This document shows positions 18,283 to 28,542 of a stretch of DNA of 60,814 bases, piece after piece (position 1 is the stretch's first letter; each line of letters opens with the position of its first letter). The DNA comes from a virus: positions 1 through 60,814 of IMG/VR virus record IMGVR_UViG_3300032282_004007. One strand, written 5' to 3'. The notes below the pieces were generated by a model, which saw only the letters and a list, made by a program, of their open reading frames with translations, searched no databases and was not told the origin of the DNA. Both the position numbers and the translations under genes were made by a program.

Positions 18283-21200
18283 TGGCAAAAAGGAAAGTAC
18301 CAAGTCAGGCGGCATCGGGAAAAGAAACATTTTCAGATAGTTTAATCGGGAGTCAAATTACCGATGGAACTAGTCAACTGACTAATAGTGTATTTGCTGT
18401 TGATAAAGTGATTCCTCAAAAAGACGCTAAATCATTTAAAACAGCCCCATTCTCAGATTTTTTAACTTTAGATGATTTAAAAATTGAAACAGATTCTCCA
18501 ACTACAGTAGCACAATCTACAGGAGAAAAAAGACCAATTAAGTTTAATGACTCTAAAAATGATGCTAGCAAATCTTTATTTGGTTCATTAAGAGAAAGAT
18601 TTGCGGTATCTACTGGTAGAATTATAAAAAATTTTCCAGCGGTTTTTATGGTTGACCCAACGTCACCAATCGCATCGTCAATTTATTCAGCAGAAAATAT
18701 TTCATATGATGTTTTAACCGATAGAACAACATTCACACTACAAACATCAATAATTTATAACCCATTGGATATTTCTTTTATTGCTCCAGTAGTGACAAAA
18801 GAAAATAATGAAGAAAACCCAATAAGAAAATTCTACTCTTCTTATAAAAAATATGTTTTAGATGTAAACGATGAAACGTATCCAATTGTATCTTATACTG
18901 AACCAGACACCAATAACCAAATAACATTAAAAGTTATTGGTAAAGCATTTACTGGCACCTCATATACAAATTCATATATTGTTAGACCTAGTAATGGAGT
19001 TGTTGAAGAGTTTTATATCGGTTTAGATGATTTAGAACAAACATTATTAAATAGAGAAACCTATCCAAAATATAAAGCAGGGTTTCAAGTCCCTAAAGAT
19101 ACTTTAGGTGGCGGTAAAACCGAACTTATAACAGAATATGCCACCTGGCCAATATCTAAAGACGGTTGGAACATTAAAATAGTCGGAGTTGATTTTGAAA
19201 CATATCTTGATACAGTTAATTCTTTAGCGATTGAGATTGATGATTATAAATCAAATTTAATTGTTAGATTTTTAACAGCACCACAACTTTTTGAATTTGA
19301 TACCGAAGACCAGAAGATGAATAAAATCTTCCAACTTTATGGTCAAAGTTTTGATAGGGTAAAAAAATATATAGACAACATTGCTTACATGCGTAATGTG
19401 AGTTATGACACTATTAACAACCTACCAGATGTTTTTTTAAAAAATTTAGCAAATACGTTAGGTTTAAATACTGTTAATTTATTTGATCAAAAAACATTAG
19501 AAGAGCAATTATATAATTTAGGTGGGCAAACATATCAAGGTGTACCCATAGGCAAAACATTAGTTGATGCTGAAATAGAATTTTATAGAAGAATTTTAGT
19601 TAACCTTGCGCACATCTATAAATCAAAAGGAACTAGAAGTAGTTTAGAATTTTTCTTAAAATTCATCGGTGCCCCCGATCCAATGATTAAGATTGATGAG
19701 TTTGTGTATAATGTTACGTCAAGCATACCAACAGGTAGAATCGAAAGCGACATTAACGAAGTTATACAAGGAGGTAAAGTCACCAAAATATTAGAATTCA
19801 ATCCAACAACATTTTCGTATGATATTAATGAAATTGTTGGTGGCAATGCTTTTAATGAGAGAACAGATTTTCCAGTTGATACTACAACAGGATTACCATC
19901 AGCACCAACAACAAACCAAGATAACATATTTTTCCAAATGGGTGCTGGCTGGTATGAGCAAACGTTAGATCATAGAGCACACGATATATTGAACACACAA
20001 AGTTCTATTACAACTGGAAGAACAAAAACTTTAATAACAAAATCAAAACCATTCACATATGGTGAAGATTACTATGATATATATAGAACCATCCCTGGGC
20101 TTGATTATGGTTATGATTTAAGAAACGCTATTGATAATGTTAAAGGGCAAGTTGTTGATGATTTAGACACAGCAAGATTAGTTTTAAACAGAAAAAATAT
20201 AAATGTATTTGTTTCAACCGCAAAAGCGATTGATTATGACATATGGAAAAAATCACAAAACTTAGATTTAACGTTTGGAACATTACCAGTACAAACTGGT
20301 GTAACATACGCTCAATTTACACAAGACCTATTAAGTCAACAAATAAAAAATTCTCATACAATAAAATATAAGAAAAATTACATTGTATTAGAAGAAATTT
20401 TTAGAGAATACTATTCACATCCAGGGTTTACATCATATGATTTTATTGATGTTTATAATTTTGTTGATGTAATGAGTCCTTATTGGACAAATATCTTAGA
20501 TCAGATAATTCCAGCAACAACATTATGGTTGGGTGGTAATTTGATTGAAAACAATATTTTAGGTAGACCAAAATATCCATACAGATTCCCATGTCAACCT
20601 ACTGAGTTTGTGGATAATTTATATCCTGACTTTGAAACAACAATTGAAGAAGATTTAGAAACTATTTTAGGTGGAGAAGAAAATCTAAGAGGTTTAATTA
20701 AATTTAGCGGCATAACTTATTCATTAGTTATTGATATTGATGGTGTTGAATATACGGGATCAACAACAGTTGATTTATTTGGTGAAACATTATTTGACAC
20801 ATTTACACCTGGTGCTACATGTACAGATTTAACAACATCATCAACCTATGTACCATTAATATGTGAATACAAAGATTGGATAAGTCCAGATATATCAGCA
20901 ATAAAAATCCAATGGAAAAACGCGTTAGCCAATTTAGTTGATGAAATTAACACAACCTACACTGGTTATACCGAAGGTTGTATACCAACTTATGAACCAT
21001 ATAACGAAATAACATCTGGGGCGACTTGTACCGGGTACACGCCAATAATTTCTTATGAAATTTTTACAGATGTGGATGGTATTGAAAAAATTAAATTTTA
21101 TTCATATAAAAATGGATATAATGAATGTACAATAAAAGATTATATAGATTTCTTTTTCTTGGCCGATTATATCTATACTCCACCAACATGTGAATTAGAA

Positions 21201-24200
21201 GTTTACGCAACAGCACCATGTGATGTTTTTGAATCAGGTACTGAAAATTGTAGATTAAAAAGTGACGTTTATCTTAATATAAGTGGCGCAACAGGAAATG
21301 AAGACGATATTTGGGGTGTAAACATTTTCTATAATTGTGATGAGAATTACAATGACGGAATTTCCCCAGTACAAATACAAAGATCCGTAATGGACCCATG
21401 TGTTTTTATTGTTAAAGATGTTTATGAAGATGGTGATATTAACGGTAATCCAATAGATTTAATTATTACTGATGCAGCAAACTGTGAACAAAAATTAAAA
21501 ATAGAAGGATTACAAATAAAGATAGAACACGATCCATATCCGTTATCAACATCTGGACGTAGTCACACACAATTATTTGAACTATCATCATTAGATGGTT
21601 ATGGTAACACAGTTTCAGTTATTTCTGGGGTTACATATTGTGACACATATACCGGTTATACAATCACACCTAAAATTCAATATAGACAAACTTTTAATTA
21701 CGGAATAAAAAAAGGAACGTTTGTATTGAAAGCAAGCGGAAGCACCATTAACATAGATACTTGGATAGATGTTCAAGACGCTATATCATCAGGTGTGATA
21801 ACTGAAACTTTAATCGAGAATATTGCTAATGGTGATTATTTGTTATCGGCAGAATTTTTAAATTGTCCATTCCCAACAAATGATTTTAGAAATATACCAA
21901 TAAGTGGTTACTCTTTTGGTTACAATTATAAATTAATACAAATTAATAATATTGATTGTTTAGGTTCAATTAAAAAACATATCATTAATAATGAATTTGA
22001 AGTTTTACCAACAACAGAATTAAGAATATATAGAGATGGTAAATTTATTAGTGAGTATCCAGAGAATTTAATTATTAAACCAGATACACCTATTGAACCA
22101 TGTTGTGATGTAGATGAATCATATTTTAATAATCACGGCGATTATCTTTTAGATCAAACCGGTTTCCCAATCGAAGTTGAAACAGTTGAATTAGATTATT
22201 GTTCTAGAAGTATTTTTTACCATTTAAATTTCATTGGTACTGGAGATGTTGTTTTATTTAACGGAAATAGCGATTCTCAAATATTAATGTCGTTTACACA
22301 AAATAAATTTAATAATCTTGATTTTGAATTAGAACAATTTTATGCAAATGGTTCATGTGTAAATGATTATAACCCAAGAGAGTATACTGGAGAAACTTGT
22401 AATAATACACCAGTTGTTAGTTGCGGCACGCACCATAGTAATGCTACACCAACACCTACACCAACAATTACACCAACGATCACACCTACATTTACGATTA
22501 CACCAACGCAATCTATTACACCAACGCAATCAGTTACACCAACCTTAACAATTACCCAATCAGTTACACCAACCTTAACAATTACCCAATCAGTTACACC
22601 AACTGAAACAGTAACACCAACTATAACATTAACTCCAACTTTAACTATTACTCAATCGATTACTCCAACACAGTCGATTACTCCAACATATACTATAACA
22701 CCAACTATAACACCAACACTAACAATAACACCAACCATAACATTAACTCCGACCCAAACTATTACACCAACATTGACTATAACACAGTCAATTACACCTA
22801 CTCAAACCATTACTCCGACTTATACTATCACACCAACTAAAACAATAACACCAACTGTAACAATTACTCAGTCGATAACACCAACTCAAACAATAACACC
22901 AACATATACTTTAACTCCAACATTAACTGAGACAGTTACGTTAACGCCAACTCAAACTATTACTCCGACTTATACATTAACGCCAACCTTAACTATAACA
23001 CAGTCAATAACACCAACGGAAACGTTAACACCTACGTATACTAGCACACCAACACTAACTGAAACAGTTACTTTAACACCAACACAAACCATCACACCAA
23101 CATATACGATTACTCCGACTGTAACAGAAACAATTACACTTACTCCGACTCAAACTATTACACCTACTGAGACAGTTACACCAACGTATACTATTACTCC
23201 AACTATCACACCTACATACACATTAACACCTACACTAACACAAACAGTTACACCAAGTTCAACTGAAACACCAACAGTCACACCTACGTTAACACCAACA
23301 TTGACTATAACACAGTCAATTACTCCAACTCAAACTATTACCCCAACTGAAACGCTTACGCCAACTATTACGTCTACATATACAATCACACCAACATATA
23401 CAATTACTCCGACCCAAACTATTACACCAACAGTAACAGAAACAATTACATTAACACCAACACAAACTATTACTCCAACTGAAACACTTACGCCAACAGT
23501 AACGATTACACAATCTATTACGCCTACATTTACGATTACACCAACGCAATCTATTACACCAACATTGACCATAACTCAATCAATAACACCTACGCAGACC
23601 ATAACACCAACGGAAACATTAACACCAACGGTTACTATAACTCAATCTATTACACCGACTCAAACTATAACACCAACTGAGACCCTTACGCCAACTATAA
23701 CAATTACTCAATCAGTAACACCTACTGAAACATTAACACCGACTATTACACCAACATACACTATCACACCAACATTGACTATAACACAGTCGATTACACC
23801 AACTGAGACACTTACGCCAACTTATACATTAACCCCAACACTTACACCAACACAAACTATAACTCCGACTCAAACTATAACTCCAACCTTAACAATTACT
23901 CAATCGATAACCCCAACTGAAACATTAACACCGACAGTAACAATTACTCAATCGATAACCCCAACTGAAACATTAACACCGACAGTAACAATTACTCAAT
24001 CGATAACCCCAACTCAAACTATCACACCAACTTATACGGTTACACCAACTATCACTCCAACGTTAACGATCACTCAATCGATAACACCAACTATTACGAT
24101 AACGCCGACTTATACTATAACACCAACATTAACAATCACCCCGACCGTTACGGAAACACTTACACCAACTGTAACAGAAACACTAACGCCAACATTGACT

Positions 24201-26912
24201 ATAACTCAGTCAATTACACCAACCTTTACTATCACACCAACTCAAACAATTACACCTACCTATACGTTAACACCAACAGTAACAGAAACAGTTACGTTAA
24301 CACCTACGCAGACCATAACACCAACGGAAACATTAACACCAACGTTAACGATAACTCAATCTATCACACCTACACAAACCATTACCCCAACTGAAACGTT
24401 AACTCCAACATTGACCATAACTCAGTCAATCACACCTACACAAACCATTACTCCAACTTATACGTTAACGCCAACAGTTACAGAAACTGTTACGTTAACA
24501 CCTACACAAACTATTACACCTACTTATACTATAACACCTACGTACACCATTACTCCAACTATTACCCCAACTGAAACTCTTACACCTACATTAACACAAA
24601 CAGTAACACCAAGTTCAACTGAAACCCCAACCCCAACACCAACCATTACACCAACTGTAACAATAACACAATCTATTACTCCAACTCAAACTATTACACC
24701 AACTGAAACACTTACACCTACTGTCACTATTACTCAATCAGTAACACCAACATATACTATTACACCAACCCAAACTATTACACCAACACTTACTGAAACT
24801 GTTACGTTAACACCTACTCAAACTATTACTCCAACTGAAACGTTAACACCAACATTAACGATAACACAATCTATTACACCAACATTTACCCTAACACCTA
24901 CGCAAACAATAACACCAACATTAACAATTACTCAATCTATTACACCAACCCAAACTATAACTCCAACTTATACTATAACACCAACAGTAACGCCTACAGA
25001 AACGTTAACACCAACATTAACGATTACTCAATCCATTACACCAACCCAAACTATAACTCCGACATATACTATAACTCCAACTTATACTATAACACCGACA
25101 ATCACACCAACCGAAACGCTAACACCAACATTAACGATAACACAATCTATTACACCAACCCAAACTATTACCCCAACTCAAACCATTACCCCAACATTAA
25201 CGATAACACAATCTATTACACCAACCCAAACTATTACCCCAACATATACTATAACCCCTACCATTACACCAACATATACCATTACACCAACATATACCAT
25301 TACACCAACTCAAACTATCACACCAACAGTTACTGAAACAATAACATTAACACCAACCCAAACTATTACACCAACTTATACGTTAACCCCAACCATAACA
25401 CCAACTCAAACAATTACACCAACACAAACAATTACTCCAACTCAAACAATTACACCAACATTTACACTAACACCTACATATACGTTAACACCAACCGTAA
25501 CACCAACTTGTGATTGTCCTGCTGGATTCACATTGACATCTGATGGAAATAGTTGTTATAGAGTTTTAACAACTAGCCCAACAAGTGTTGCAAGTTTATA
25601 TGTTGGTGACGGCGGTTTCAACTCATCATATGGTCAATATGGTGTTAAAATTTATAACGTAAATGATTATAACACATCTGGCGGATCTGTAAGTGGAAAT
25701 TTAGCATTTTCAGGATTTACTAATGCTTATGACTCGTCTAGCACAACATCTGTTGAGGCATATTGGGCTAGCGTTATGAACGATAATAATGTTTGGGTTT
25801 CAGGAAACACATACTGGCCTGGTCCAGCATCTCCAAATTATCCAAATTATATTAGTTTATGTGCAACATTTACTTTATCAACAACTAAGACATATTATAT
25901 TGGTGTTGCGGGAGACAACGATATTACAATTAAATTAAATTCTGTTACATTAGTTAACCAACCAGACAACCAACCAGTAGATAACTTCAGATTCTATCAC
26001 ATATATCCTGTAGTTTTACAAGCAGGACCAAATATTATTGAAATAGAAAACTGGAACAGAAGTAGTGTTGGTTCGTTCGTTGCTGAAATTTATGATAACA
26101 CATTATCACAACTTACATCAGCAACAAATAGTGCAATGGTAACTAAAGTATTCAGCACAGGTGATTATTTACCTGGAGGACCGCATGCTGGTGAACAATA
26201 CTGTAGTAACTATAGTTGTCCAGCAACATATAGTTTAGATTTCTCAAACCCAAGTATTCCAGTTTGTAAAAAAATTGAATATGTTGATTGCGGAGTTACA
26301 CCTACACCTACACCAACAGTTACTATAACACAATCTATCACACCTACGTTTACGTTAACTCCAACTCAAACAATCACACCAACCATAACATTAACACCTA
26401 CGTATACATTAACGCCAACTCAAACCATTACTCCAACACAAACAATTACGCCAACATATACTATTACTCCAACTCAAACAATCACACCAACCATAACATT
26501 AACACCTACGTATACGGTTACATCTTTCTATCAAAACTGTGGTTATGGTTGTCAAGCGTATGAAACAGACCAATCTTGTACGCCTTGTGATCCTGCTGGA
26601 ACACAAATCGATATTACTGGTTGCGCTGAATTCACAGGAGGAAATAGCGTAACAATGACCTTATTTAGTTCAGTGAACCTCTCAACAAATGTGACCGTAA
26701 ATTTTGTTATTGACGGTGATTTGGGTACACATATTGAAAGCAGTTTAGTAATATATAGCGGTACATCATATGCTTCTAATAATGTTGGCTTACACTACAA
26801 TTACGAAATAATTGGTAATGCTTACATCACCTCAGTAAGCCCAGCGTCTTATGGTAGTGAATCATATGTTCCTGGTACAGTAGCATATGGCTCAGGATGT
26901 ACTCCACCATAA
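18282..26912 (+). CDS. Giant tail/adhesin protein with about 1,000 residues of Thr-Pro repeats
   Basis: This 2,876-residue protein has four parts. Residues about 1-830 look like a baseplate-associated module. Residues about 326-470 contain RFLTAPQLFEFDTEDQKM and YKSKGTRSSLEFFLKFIGAP, a pattern reminiscent of the tail protein I family that links baseplate to fibres. Residues about 830-1390 are beta-rich with paired cysteines. Residues about 1390-2408 are nearly pure Thr-Pro repeats of the form ITPTQT/LTPTET with ITQS interruptions. Then come a Cys-capped beta sandwich (CDCPAGFTLT, then YYIGVAGDNDITIKLN and FRFYHIYPVVLQAGPNIIEI), a second short Thr-Pro stretch (about 2670-2748) and a final Cys-rich domain. 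The repeat should form a long, stiff, extended stalk. No charged residue except Glu and one Lys occurs in it. Confidence 0.8.
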   Translation: MAKRKVPSQAASGKETFSDSLIGSQITDGTSQLTNSVFAVDKVIPQKDAKSFKTAPFSDFLTLDDLKIETDSPTTVAQSTGEKRPIKFNDSKNDASKSLFGSLRERFAVSTGRIIKNFPAVFMVDPTSPIASSIYSAENISYDVLTDRTTFTLQTSIIYNPLDISFIAPVVTKENNEENPIRKFYSSYKKYVLDVNDETYPIVSYTEPDTNNQITLKVIGKAFTGTSYTNSYIVRPSNGVVEEFYIGLDDLEQTLLNRETYPKYKAGFQVPKDTLGGGKTELITEYATWPISKDGWNIKIVGVDFETYLDTVNSLAIEIDDYKSNLIVRFLTAPQLFEFDTEDQKMNKIFQLYGQSFDRVKKYIDNIAYMRNVSYDTINNLPDVFLKNLANTLGLNTVNLFDQKTLEEQLYNLGGQTYQGVPIGKTLVDAEIEFYRRILVNLAHIYKSKGTRSSLEFFLKFIGAPDPMIKIDEFVYNVTSSIPTGRIESDINEVIQGGKVTKILEFNPTTFSYDINEIVGGNAFNERTDFPVDTTTGLPSAPTTNQDNIFFQMGAGWYEQTLDHRAHDILNTQSSITTGRTKTLITKSKPFTYGEDYYDIYRTIPGLDYGYDLRNAIDNVKGQVVDDLDTARLVLNRKNINVFVSTAKAIDYDIWKKSQNLDLTFGTLPVQTGVTYAQFTQDLLSQQIKNSHTIKYKKNYIVLEEIFREYYSHPGFTSYDFIDVYNFVDVMSPYWTNILDQIIPATTLWLGGNLIENNILGRPKYPYRFPCQPTEFVDNLYPDFETTIEEDLETILGGEENLRGLIKFSGITYSLVIDIDGVEYTGSTTVDLFGETLFDTFTPGATCTDLTTSSTYVPLICEYKDWISPDISAIKIQWKNALANLVDEINTTYTGYTEGCIPTYEPYNEITSGATCTGYTPIISYEIFTDVDGIEKIKFYSYKNGYNECTIKDYIDFFFLADYIYTPPTCELEVYATAPCDVFESGTENCRLKSDVYLNISGATGNEDDIWGVNIFYNCDENYNDGISPVQIQRSVMDPCVFIVKDVYEDGDINGNPIDLIITDAANCEQKLKIEGLQIKIEHDPYPLSTSGRSHTQLFELSSLDGYGNTVSVISGVTYCDTYTGYTITPKIQYRQTFNYGIKKGTFVLKASGSTINIDTWIDVQDAISSGVITETLIENIANGDYLLSAEFLNCPFPTNDFRNIPISGYSFGYNYKLIQINNIDCLGSIKKHIINNEFEVLPTTELRIYRDGKFISEYPENLIIKPDTPIEPCCDVDESYFNNHGDYLLDQTGFPIEVETVELDYCSRSIFYHLNFIGTGDVVLFNGNSDSQILMSFTQNKFNNLDFELEQFYANGSCVNDYNPREYTGETCNNTPVVSCGTHHSNATPTPTPTITPTITPTFTITPTQSITPTQSVTPTLTITQSVTPTLTITQSVTPTETVTPTITLTPTLTITQSITPTQSITPTYTITPTITPTLTITPTITLTPTQTITPTLTITQSITPTQTITPTYTITPTKTITPTVTITQSITPTQTITPTYTLTPTLTETVTLTPTQTITPTYTLTPTLTITQSITPTETLTPTYTSTPTLTETVTLTPTQTITPTYTITPTVTETITLTPTQTITPTETVTPTYTITPTITPTYTLTPTLTQTVTPSSTETPTVTPTLTPTLTITQSITPTQTITPTETLTPTITSTYTITPTYTITPTQTITPTVTETITLTPTQTITPTETLTPTVTITQSITPTFTITPTQSITPTLTITQSITPTQTITPTETLTPTVTITQSITPTQTITPTETLTPTITITQSVTPTETLTPTITPTYTITPTLTITQSITPTETLTPTYTLTPTLTPTQTITPTQTITPTLTITQSITPTETLTPTVTITQSITPTETLTPTVTITQSITPTQTITPTYTVTPTITPTLTITQSITPTITITPTYTITPTLTITPTVTETLTPTVTETLTPTLTITQSITPTFTITPTQTITPTYTLTPTVTETVTLTPTQTITPTETLTPTLTITQSITPTQTITPTETLTPTLTITQSITPTQTITPTYTLTPTVTETVTLTPTQTITPTYTITPTYTITPTITPTETLTPTLTQTVTPSSTETPTPTPTITPTVTITQSITPTQTITPTETLTPTVTITQSVTPTYTITPTQTITPTLTETVTLTPTQTITPTETLTPTLTITQSITPTFTLTPTQTITPTLTITQSITPTQTITPTYTITPTVTPTETLTPTLTITQSITPTQTITPTYTITPTYTITPTITPTETLTPTLTITQSITPTQTITPTQTITPTLTITQSITPTQTITPTYTITPTITPTYTITPTYTITPTQTITPTVTETITLTPTQTITPTYTLTPTITPTQTITPTQTITPTQTITPTFTLTPTYTLTPTVTPTCDCPAGFTLTSDGNSCYRVLTTSPTSVASLYVGDGGFNSSYGQYGVKIYNVNDYNTSGGSVSGNLAFSGFTNAYDSSSTTSVEAYWASVMNDNNVWVSGNTYWPGPASPNYPNYISLCATFTLSTTKTYYIGVAGDNDITIKLNSVTLVNQPDNQPVDNFRFYHIYPVVLQAGPNIIEIENWNRSSVGSFVAEIYDNTLSQLTSATNSAMVTKVFSTGDYLPGGPHAGEQYCSNYSCPATYSLDFSNPSIPVCKKIEYVDCGVTPTPTPTVTITQSITPTFTLTPTQTITPTITLTPTYTLTPTQTITPTQTITPTYTITPTQTITPTITLTPTYTVTSFYQNCGYGCQAYETDQSCTPCDPAGTQIDITGCAEFTGGNSVTMTLFSSVNLSTNVTVNFVIDGDLGTHIESSLVIYSGTSYASNNVGLHYNYEIIGNAYITSVSPASYGSESYVPGTVAYGSGCTPP
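22442..25509 (+). repeat. Thr-Pro coding repeat, about 3 kb
   Basis: Degenerate tandem units of about 18 bases (six residues, consensus x-T-P-T-x-T) fill this stretch, with a recurrent larger unit TLTITQSITPTQTITPT. Codon choice varies freely between copies (aca/acc/acg/act for Thr), so the amino-acid pattern is kept by selection or by conversion between diverged units, not by recent simple slippage. Some longer nucleotide blocks are repeated exactly, for example around 23910-24010. Confidence 0.9.
26293..26525 (+). repeat. Second Thr-Pro coding repeat in the giant gene
   Basis: The same six-residue Thr-Pro units return between the Cys-capped beta sandwich and the C-terminal domain. A block reading attccaactcaaacaatcac recurs within it and in the larger array. 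Confidence 0.85.
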
Positions 26913-26947
26913 TTTTTTACTATTTACATATAAAAAAATAGATTCGA

Positions 26948-26954
26948 TATTTAT
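26948..26954 (+). promoter_or_regulatory. TATTTAT late-promoter candidate
   Basis: TATTTATGTTAAT lies directly upstream of the ATG at 26961, 6 bases from the heptamer, matching the extended form seen at 55018 (TATTTATGTTAAA). Confidence 0.45.
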
Positions 26955-26960
26955 GTTAAT

Positions 26961-27338
26961 ATGGGAATATCGATCAGATTAACTAACATAAATTGTCCGA
27001 ATTCGTTCACTTTAGGGTACTCAACGTCACCTTATGGATCATTTACGAACGTAGGTTATTCCGGCTCAACACCAACTGTTTTGATTACCGGTGCAACCTT
27101 CAATTTTGACACCCAATATTTTATAAAATTAACAGATTCTGGGACAAGTAGATATATTATTGAAAACATATATATACATGATAGCAAAGCGTTCCCTTGT
27201 TATGATACAATAGATTTTGACTTATCAGCACAATGTGTCGTTACCCCAACACCAACATTAACACCTAGTCAAACAATCACATTAACACCAACACAAACCA
27301 TAACACCTACGGTTACTCAAACTGTTACCCCAACTTAA
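26961..27338 (+). CDS. Small beta-domain protein with Thr-Pro tail
   Basis: The 125-residue protein has an N-terminal domain of about 90 residues (MGISIRLTNINCPNSFTLGY, TPTVLITGATFNFDTQYFIK) and ends in about 33 residues of Thr-Pro repeat, stopping right after TPT with three consecutive stop codons (TAATAATAA). It is the shortest member of a set of three consecutive genes that combine a small N-terminal beta domain with Thr-Pro repeats. Either it lost a C-terminal head or the repeat is itself the interaction end. Probably a virion adhesin or fibre component. Confidence 0.65.
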   Translation: MGISIRLTNINCPNSFTLGYSTSPYGSFTNVGYSGSTPTVLITGATFNFDTQYFIKLTDSGTSRYIIENIYIHDSKAFPCYDTIDFDLSAQCVVTPTPTLTPSQTITLTPTQTITPTVTQTVTPT

Positions 27339-27344
27339 TAATAA

Positions 27345-28532
27345 ATGCCATCGTATAATATAACCATATCAAACATAACCGGAAGTACAACACCTTGTAA
27401 TACTTATAATATTTACACTGGTTTAACAATTGATTTCCCAGAATCTATTTTATTTTCTGGTGCCACAATTGATCCAGTAAGTGGGTACACTTTTGTTATG
27501 CAATATGATGGTGAATCCGAAGCATTATTTGTTTTTGTTGAACATTGTGATGGTCATTCAATACCTATTGATGATTTATCATGTTGTGGTGAGCCAGAAA
27601 AAAATCAAGGCGGATATCAGGTTAGAATGGTTAAATTATATTGTGAACCAACCCCAACACCAACGCTTACACCAACAGTAACACCAACAGTAACACCAAC
27701 AGAATCAATCCCTTGTTTTGATTGTCCAACTGGTTATACTTGGACATCAATAGGATCTGGCGTTTGTACTTCAATTGATGTTATTTCAGCAACTCCACCA
27801 ACAAGTCCATATACAGCATACGAAAGAAAATATTTTGAATATAGTATGAGCGGTACCACTGTTTATCAACCAGGTTGGAACGTAAATGGAACCGGAACTG
27901 AACAAATACATTTGAATACTGCTGATGTTTGGAAAAATACAACCGGTTATTATTCATACAATAATAGTCACCCTGGCAACGGTCCATTAAACAGAACTGG
28001 CCTTTGGGCTAATTTAGATACTGCTGATGATGTTGATTATCCATTAGATACATGGCTAGGATTCAACTATTGTCTTACCGGTATAACAGGTGGACAATAT
28101 TATATTGGTATTGGTGCAGACAATGAATTTAGATTGGAAATTGATGGAGTAACAATATTAGATACATATGCAAATTCTGGATTAGATGAAATTGCTAAAT
28201 TTAGAGAATGGCATGTTTATCCAATTACATTAAATGCTGGCGATCATATTATTGGATTATATGGTTATAACTTAATTGGTACTGGAATTAACCCAGCAGG
28301 TTTTGGTTGTGAAATATATCAAAATAGTTTAACAGAATTAACAACAGCAAATGTATTGACGGATCTTAACATTATATTCACCTCAACCGATTTTATAGGG
28401 GAAATAATTCCGGTTATTAAAGACGTTAATGGAAATTATTTATCAGCCGGATATAGTTGCGCAAGTGGATATGAATATGCTCAGTGCGATGGCAACTGTT
28501 GGAAAGTAATATATTGCCCAGAACAAAATTAA
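27345..28532 (+). CDS. Adhesin-like protein: beta domain, Thr-Pro linker, Cys-capped sandwich
   Basis: The 395-residue protein has an N-terminal domain (residues 1-100, with YNIYTGLTIDFPESILFSGA and Cys pairs), a short Thr-Pro linker (about residues 101-122), and a C-terminal domain opened by CFDCPTGYTWTS. The C-terminal domain is paralogous to residues about 2408-2670 of the giant protein: QYYIGIGADNEFRLEIDGVT, EWHVYPITLNAGDHIIGLYG and CEIYQNSLTELTTANV align with the corresponding stretches there. PA14- or carbohydrate-binding-like folds have this kind of sequence, but the family is not certain. Receptor binding is the natural inference. Confidence 0.7.
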   Translation: MPSYNITISNITGSTTPCNTYNIYTGLTIDFPESILFSGATIDPVSGYTFVMQYDGESEALFVFVEHCDGHSIPIDDLSCCGEPEKNQGGYQVRMVKLYCEPTPTPTLTPTVTPTVTPTESIPCFDCPTGYTWTSIGSGVCTSIDVISATPPTSPYTAYERKYFEYSMSGTTVYQPGWNVNGTGTEQIHLNTADVWKNTTGYYSYNNSHPGNGPLNRTGLWANLDTADDVDYPLDTWLGFNYCLTGITGGQYYIGIGADNEFRLEIDGVTILDTYANSGLDEIAKFREWHVYPITLNAGDHIIGLYGYNLIGTGINPAGFGCEIYQNSLTELTTANVLTDLNIIFTSTDFIGEIIPVIKDVNGNYLSAGYSCASGYEYAQCDGNCWKVIYCPEQN

Positions 28533-28542
28533 AAAATAAAAA

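Noticed and set aside
23330-23572. Minus-strand open frame with Val-Gly repeats
   Set aside because: It is the mirror of the Thr-Pro repeat array; low-complexity coding on one strand keeps the other open.
22442-25509. CRISPR array or diversity-generating template
   Set aside because: Units are coding, of about 18 bases without unique spacers, and no reverse transcriptase or adenine-biased variable region was seen.
26288-26563. Alternative-frame Tyr/Asn/Thr-rich open frame
   Set aside because: It is the +1 shadow of the second Thr-Pro repeat in the giant gene.
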